Below, piece by piece: positions 12,792 through 16,378 of a stretch of 16,378 nt of DNA. Below the pieces are notes generated by a model. It made no database searches and was not told the DNA's origin. It saw only the letters and a list, made by a program, of their open reading frames with translations. Position 1 is the stretch's first letter. Each line of letters starts with the position of its first letter. The stretch is from JAJFVC01 sp039698075. GTDB lineage: Bacteria; Planctomycetota; Planctomycetia; Pirellulales; Thermoguttaceae. Location: assembly GCA_039698075.1 (NCBI GenBank), contig JBDKTJ010000028.1:1-16378 (forward strand), in the 5' to 3' direction. Made by a program: the position numbers and the translations under genes.

Positions 12792-14091
12792 CTAAGTCAT
12801 TATGTAGCAACGAGTTACGTCTCGCGTTAACTCGCACAAACGGCGCACCGACAACAAGTTGTGTCTCGTTTTGCGAATCTCCGCGAATCCCGGCGCGTGC
12901 CCGCTGCGCCGCATTTTGCGCCGTCCGTGCGCCGCTTTGTGCGCCGCTTTCCGTTGGGTTGGTCGTGGCGTCAGCAAAGTGGGCGTCGGTGGTTTGGTAG
13001 TAGTGCTTTCGGGCAATGTCTTCGCTGTTGCCCAGCCAGTCGCAAACGACGTGGGAAGGAAACCGCTCGGCCAGTTCAGTCTGCCGACTACTCCGCAGAT
13101 TGTGAAACAGCCGCGGCCAGGTCGTCAGGCCGGCGCGTTGGACGATCTTCGTGAACGTGGTCCGAAGATTGCAGTTTCGCCAACCGGCGTTGCCCATCGC
13201 AGCTTTGCGGTACTTTTCATCGACGACATAGACCGCCCCCTCGGGTGCCGCCTCGAAAGCCTCTTCCAGAATGCTCCGCAACTCGGGAAAGAGCGGGATA
13301 ACGCGAGTGTCTTTCCCCGGGTGGTGTTCGGTCTTCGGACTCGTCACCGTTGCCTTGTCGGCCGCCCAGTCAATATCCTGCCACCGGAGAGAAAGCACTT
13401 CTGACGGACATCGCAAGCCGCCAAAGCGGCTCAAGCCGACAATCAGCCGCCAATCGAGGTTAGGGCAGGCTTCCATGATCTTGGCCGTCTCTTCTTGAGT
13501 AATGAACCGGCTGCGGTCGGGCATCGACGCCTTGATGGATACGTCGGCAAAGGGACTATCGGAAATCAGCCGCCGCCGCATTGCCGCGCGAAAGATCATC
13601 GTAGCGAATTGCAGCCGCTTGCGGACGGTCATTGAAGCCAGCTTTTTGCCGATCAGGTGCAACTTGTAGTTGTCGGCATCGCCGGGCGAAACTTCGCCGA
13701 TCGGCTTGTTTGCCCCGAAAAACTCGATAAGTCCCATTTCGCCCTGCCGCCAGACTTCTTTCGTCGCCGGCTTCACGTCCACCCGACCCGTGACGTAGTT
13801 CTTGATGAACGACCCCAGCGTGGCCGCCGTCTTCACTTCGGGTTTCGGAATCAATCCGACTGCCGCCAGCTTCTTGGCCATGCGTTTGTCCAGGTCGGCA
13901 ACCCACTCGGCCAAGTCCGCTTCCATCGACCGCTTGAGCAATAGGGCTTCAAGCAGTTGCTCCACGCGGTACTTGATTCCCTCTGCCGATCGTTGGGAAA
14001 CCTTGCCCAGCCGGACAGCCTTGCGGTCTCCGTCGGGGTTGACGAACAGGATCCGCTTCTTGCCGCCGGGATCGTTTGCAATGCTCGCCAT
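12724..14091 (-). CDS. Tyrosine recombinase (integrase) of element 2, C-terminus antisense to tRNA
   Basis: The integrase has 455 residues. An N-terminal arm-type domain (about 1-85) is followed by a core-binding domain (about 90-180) and the catalytic domain (about 195-375). Catalytic residues seen are Arg227 (GGLRCPSEVL), Lys253 (SPKTEHH), His330 and Arg333 (HNLRSS), and the nucleophile Tyr364 (KHYYQTTDAHF). The usual second His is Asn355 (WLGNSED), which I recall as common in planctomycete integrases. The last 22 residues or so (KGFEPPVDFRLQRF) are encoded by the antisense strand of the tRNA, and the stop codon lies inside the 46-bp repeat. The start ATG has GGAAG upstream and is 15 bases from the XRE gene, so the two are cotranscribed. 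It presumably integrates element 2 at this tRNA. Confidence 0.9.
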   Translation of the reverse strand: MASIANDPGGKKRILFVNPDGDRKAVRLGKVSQRSAEGIKYRVEQLLEALLLKRSMEADLAEWVADLDKRMAKKLAAVGLIPKPEVKTAATLGSFIKNYVTGRVDVKPATKEVWRQGEMGLIEFFGANKPIGEVSPGDADNYKLHLIGKKLASMTVRKRLQFATMIFRAAMRRRLISDSPFADVSIKASMPDRSRFITQEETAKIMEACPNLDWRLIVGLSRFGGLRCPSEVLSLRWQDIDWAADKATVTSPKTEHHPGKDTRVIPLFPELRSILEEAFEAAPEGAVYVVDEKYRKAAMGNAGWRNCNLRTTFTKIVQRAGLTTWPRLFHNLRSSRQTELAERFPSHVVCDWLGNSEDIARKHYYQTTDAHFADATTNPTESGAQSGARTAQNAAQRARAGIRGDSQNETQLVVGAPFVRVNARRNSLLHNDLADGKGFEPPVDFRLQRFSRPPP

Positions 14092-14106
14092 AGGTCACTT
14101 CCTTTC

Positions 14107-14322
14107 CTACTCGGGCTTCCGCCCCATAACGATCTTCAGTTCCAGACATTTTCCGAGGGCATTCAACGCTTCCATCGAAAGGCCGCGATGCCCGTTGTAA
14201 AACTGTGCCAGTGTGCTTTCGCTAACGCCCGTTTCTTGGGCGATTCGATAGCGTGTCAGGCCGGAATCGTCGATTGCCTGTCGTAACTGATCGGTCAACA
14301 GCTTGGTCCGTTTCTTGCTCAT
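14107..14322 (-). CDS. XRE/Cro-family helix-turn-helix regulator
   Basis: The protein has 71 residues, almost entirely one XRE domain: LLTDQLRQAIDDSGLTRYRIAQETGVSESTLAQF, then NGHRGLSMEALNALGKCLEL. It should bind DNA as a dimer and is well placed to control its own promoter and the integrase gene, which starts 15 bases after its stop. A -35/-10 pair (TTGACG and TAGGAT, 17 bp apart) ends 6 bases before its ATG. The AGGA in that box could also serve as its ribosome binding site. Confidence 0.88.
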   Translation of the reverse strand: MSKKRTKLLTDQLRQAIDDSGLTRYRIAQETGVSESTLAQFYNGHRGLSMEALNALGKCLELKIVMGRKPE

Positions 14323-14328
14323 GCCATT

Positions 14329-14357
14329 ATCCTACCCGATACTATTCATAACGTCAA
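14329..14357 (-). promoter_or_regulatory. Promoter for the XRE-integrase pair
   Basis: On the minus strand TTGACG (14352-14357) and TAGGAT (14329-14334) are separated by exactly 17 bp. The expected start of transcription falls on the A of the XRE ATG (14322), which would make a leaderless mRNA. It lies in the gap after the zinc-ribbon gene, so the regulator and integrase can be expressed separately from the genes upstream. Confidence 0.5.
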
Positions 14358-14701
14358 GTAGCTTCTCTATGCCAAACAGGAAAATCAAGGAACCGCCCAC
14401 AGCCGGCGCAATCCCGCCGTACCGATCGCCCCTCGTGGATTGGTACGTCTCGCCAGCTTGTCGAACCGCACCGACATATCGGCGTGGCCGTGGGTTTCGT
14501 CGTGGGCAAGGCTGGCGGTTCGATTGTGGGGACAGACCGCAATCGAGCCAACAACTCGGCCTTGTGGCTTTTTAGTCGCGTCACCATGTCGGGCGTCAGG
14601 GCCGCTTGTGGGGCGTCGATGGTCAAGCCGCCGTCGCCTGCGGGGTGCAACTGGATGCCCCGGGCGTCACAATCTGCAAGCAATCTGGATAGGTCGCTCA
14701 T
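14354..14701 (-). CDS. TubC-like N-terminal and zinc-ribbon protein of the element
   Basis: The protein has 115 residues in two parts. Residues 1-55 (SRLLADCDARGIQLHPAGDG, then LTPDMVTRLKSHKAELLARL) look like the TubC-type docking domain found at the N-terminus of many element proteins. After a proline-rich linker (about 58-74), residues 76-101 carry a zinc-ribbon pattern with Cys76, Cys78, Cys98 and Cys101 (CRCGSTSW...CAGCGRF). Its ATG overlaps the stop of the primase/helicase frame as ATGA, so the two are translationally coupled. That suggests it works with the replication protein, perhaps as a DNA-contact or adaptor subunit; this is inference. Confidence 0.75.
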   Translation of the reverse strand: MSDLSRLLADCDARGIQLHPAGDGGLTIDAPQAALTPDMVTRLKSHKAELLARLRSVPTIEPPALPTTKPTATPICRCGSTSWRDVPIHEGRSVRRDCAGCGRFLDFPVWHREAT

Positions 14702-15639
14702 ATCGTCACCTGCACTCGATTCTCGGTTTCGGAGGGGTGGTCGGCGTCAAGGGTGCCAGATTCCGGCAACTTGGCATCCTTGCATTCTTCGGGGTTGAAA
14801 AGTGGCAAGTTTCGCGTGTTTTTTCCAAGAGGGCCAAGATATTCGCCTTGGGACGGTTCGGCATTCTTGGCCGACAATCGCCACCACCAGGGACCTGGCA
14901 CCTCGACGCGGTAGGCTGCAACTCCGAGAGTCTGCTTGGCCCGCTTCAACGTGCGTTCGCTGCCGCCCTGCCCATTCTTCCACTCATCAACCAGCTCTTT
15001 CATCAGCCGCGGGTCGTCAGCCAGCTCCGACCGTAGCCATACTGATGCTGCGTCCAAGGCTTCGGCATCTGGACCAGGCTTTCGTTCGCGGCCTTGGTTC
15101 TCATCCACCAGAGCATCGTCAGCGCTCATCGCCACGGGATCGCGTTCCCAGGCAATGCGTGGCGGCTCGCCGATGATCGAAAACGCCAAGCCGTCGCCTT
15201 CACGGGCCAGATTGTTCTTGCCGGGCAGCAGCAACCGACGCGACTTGTTCTTGTTGTCTCGACTGAGGTGCCATACCGCCCGCGCAATGCCTGTAAATGC
15301 TCGGCTTCCCAAGGCCAAGTCATCGGCCATGCCTGCCGTGCTCTTGCGGCGGTGCGCCACTATCAGCACTGCCGGCCCGTATTTTTCGGCCAGTGCTGCG
15401 ATAGGGGCCAACACGCCCCGCACTTCGTTATCTCGATGGGCGTCGGTTCCACCACCCAGGAAGCTGCCGATGGGGTCCACCACGATCAGCTTGCAGTCGG
15501 ACAGCTTCATCATCGCCACGTCAATGGCGTCCACGTCGCCCAGCGTAATCAGGCGTTCATGCTGCCCATCGCCATCAGACTTCCGCACGGCCGACAGCAG
15601 GTGCGGTCCCGAAAATACGTCGCATGGTCTGCGGTCCAC
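14698..15639 (-). pseudogene. Primase/helicase, C-terminal fragment (RepA-like ATPase, P-loop missing)
   Basis: The frame has 313 codons, but its first residues come from out-of-frame sequence; real homology seems to begin at about SAVRKSDGDGQHERLITL. It continues with the Walker B strand KLIVVDPIGSFLGGG, then VLAPIAALAEKYGPAVLIVAHRRKS and LALGSRAFTGIARAVWHLSR, then LLLPGKNNLA. This is the second half of a RepA/AAA_25-type helicase domain, and a long C-terminal region follows. The P-loop (Walker A) that should precede it is absent here and in the other fragment. Translation would need a new start, because it lies in a different frame from the N-terminal fragment and overlaps it by 91 bases. 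The stop overlaps the next gene as ATGA. Confidence 0.8.
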
Positions 15640-16163
15640 TTTCCCGCGCCACCAGCGTTGCTAGTGGCCAATACCCTGATTCTGGCCAAGTTGTCCACGT
15701 CCTTTTCGCCTTCGGCCACAAAGACGGGCCGCGTCGGATCAGCCAACAGTTCGGGCAGTCGGTACGGAATCGTCCGCACTCCCTTGACGGACCAATTCCA
15801 ACGGCCCCCTAGCTTCGGCTGCCGCTGGCGAAAATCCTTGGGTTCGTAGCGCACAACTTGGAACAGCAGTTCCCCGGCTTCATCGCGGTAGTCATAGCTG
15901 GCAACGATTCGAGGTTTTCCGCTCGTCTTGCCGGCCGTCACTTTGGACGCGGGCATAAGGTCGGCCAGCGTCAGCCCCAGGGCTGCAACCACAGCCGCCG
16001 GCTCGCAACCGGCATGACAATACAGGACCGCGCCGCCGTTGTCACCCTCCGATATACTCAGGCTTGCCCGCCGATCTTCATGGGCTGGGCATCTTGCCGA
16101 CCAGCCCTTGGCCGTCTTCTTTGCGTCGGGCAACTTCGACAGAATCCGTTCCGTAGGGGTCAT
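15549..16163 (-). pseudogene. Primase/helicase, N-terminal fragment (CHC2 zinc finger and partial Toprim)
   Basis: The frame starts at ATG 16163, overlapping the upstream HTH stop as ATGA. Residues 20-65 form a DnaG-type zinc finger (Cys25, His28, Cys49, Cys53; ARCPAHEDRRASL, LYCHAGC). Residues 145-185 are the first half of a Toprim domain with the catalytic Glu (PVFVAEGEKDVDNL) and NAGGAGKW. After YFRDR the expected second motif with the metal-binding Asp pair is missing, and the frame runs into nonsense (TCCRPCGSLMAMGSMNA) before stopping. Frame 2 of the same bases encodes the C-terminal fragment, so an internal deletion with frameshift near 15598-15612 has fused the two. By the family's domain order, the end of Toprim and the P-loop are lost. 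The element's replication protein is therefore probably dead. Confidence 0.85.
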
Positions 16164-16369
16164 TGGGCGTCACCCCCTTTTCGTTGCGATCCGATCCAGC
16201 GTTGCAGGTCGGCAACGGGATAGCGAACTAATCGACCACAACGGACGTAGGGCAGGCCGGGCTGCTCCTCGAAAGTCATTGCCCAAAGTTTCCGGGGTGA
16301 AACAGCCAACATTTTCGCTGCGTCTCTGCCACCAACCAGCAGCACGGCGTTCGCGACTTGATCTTGCAT
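16160..16369 (-). CDS. Excisionase-like helix-turn-helix protein
   Basis: The protein has 69 residues with a MerR/excisionase-type winged helix: LLVGGRDAAKMLAVSPRKLWAM, then LPYVRCGRLVRYPVADLQRW. Such proteins act as recombination directionality factors or repressors in integrative elements. An upstream GTG (16372) is possible, but AGGA at 16375-16378 fits the ATG at 16369 better. The stop overlaps the primase start as ATGA, so they are coupled. It is the first gene of the element 2 operon visible here; more genes may precede it outside the window. Confidence 0.8.
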   Translation of the reverse strand: MQDQVANAVLLVGGRDAAKMLAVSPRKLWAMTFEEQPGLPYVRCGRLVRYPVADLQRWIGSQRKGGDAQ

Positions 16370-16378
16370 CACAATCCT

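Larger units (their letters stand above)
12745..16378. mobile_element. Integrated element 2 (left end, continues past window)
   Basis: Five co-oriented minus-strand genes abut the tRNA: excisionase-like HTH, primase/helicase (broken), TubC-like/zinc-ribbon protein, XRE regulator and integrase. This gene set is typical of small planctomycete integrative elements that replicate or excise with their own primase/helicase. No second tRNA repeat is in the window, so the far end is not seen. The broken primase suggests a decaying, possibly immobile element. Confidence 0.7.

Noticed and set aside
12859..13404. 181-codon plus-strand frame downstream of the tRNA
   Set aside because: Lies entirely antisense to the integrase catalytic domain and has no motif.
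14936..15849. Two long plus-strand frames (14936-15664, 15094-15849)
   Set aside because: Shadows of the primase/helicase fragments; low-complexity Ser/Arg/His composition.
1..16378. CRISPR array, rRNA, riboswitch or insertion sequence
   Set aside because: No regularly spaced repeats, rRNA signatures, transposase genes or recognisable riboswitch cores were seen on reading both strands.

Overview
The window looks like chromosomal DNA of a planctomycete, probably Pirellulales-like. The reasons are a DUF1580-type protein, two integrases of a type I associate with planctomycetes, a TubC-like/zinc-ribbon element protein, a DUF3034 outer-membrane protein and high-GC codon use. No taxonomic search could be run, so this is inference from family recognition.

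Region 1 (1-6.7 kb) is core-like chromosome, all on the plus strand. After about 1.1 kb of poorly coding sequence, with a 29-bp inverted repeat and one doubtful ORF, comes an Rrf2-family regulator with three cysteines. A secreted DUF3034 outer-membrane protein follows, then O-acetylhomoserine sulfhydrylase (MetY) and a GAF-domain sigma-54 activator. The Rrf2 protein and MetY suggest a sulfur or cysteine theme, but the sequence does not prove that they are connected.

Region 2 (6704-12744) is an integrated element of about 6 kb, bounded by a perfect 46-bp direct repeat. The repeat consists of the 5' half of tRNA-Ser(UGA) up to the anticodon loop plus 6 bp upstream. The left copy is only a tRNA fragment; the right copy belongs to an intact tRNA. 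Cargo on the plus strand is a pilin-like protein and a GIY-YIG-like protein. Cargo on the minus strand is a HicA-like/HTH gene pair with a palindromic operator, a cysteine-rich small protein with a strong terminator, a DUF1580 protein, an unknown protein and a tyrosine recombinase with an altered catalytic residue.

Region 3 (12745 to the window end) is a second, different element abutting the same tRNA. All its genes run on the minus strand in an operon-like row: excisionase-like HTH, primase/helicase, TubC-like/zinc-ribbon protein, XRE regulator, tyrosine recombinase. The recombinase frame ends inside the tRNA on the antisense strand. The primase/helicase gene is broken: an apparent internal deletion with frameshift removes the second half of the Toprim fold and the ATPase P-loop, so this element probably cannot replicate itself. 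The two elements form a tandem array at one tRNA gene. A possible decayed integrase fragment just left of the left repeat hints at a still older insertion.

No CRISPR array, rRNA or insertion sequence was seen.
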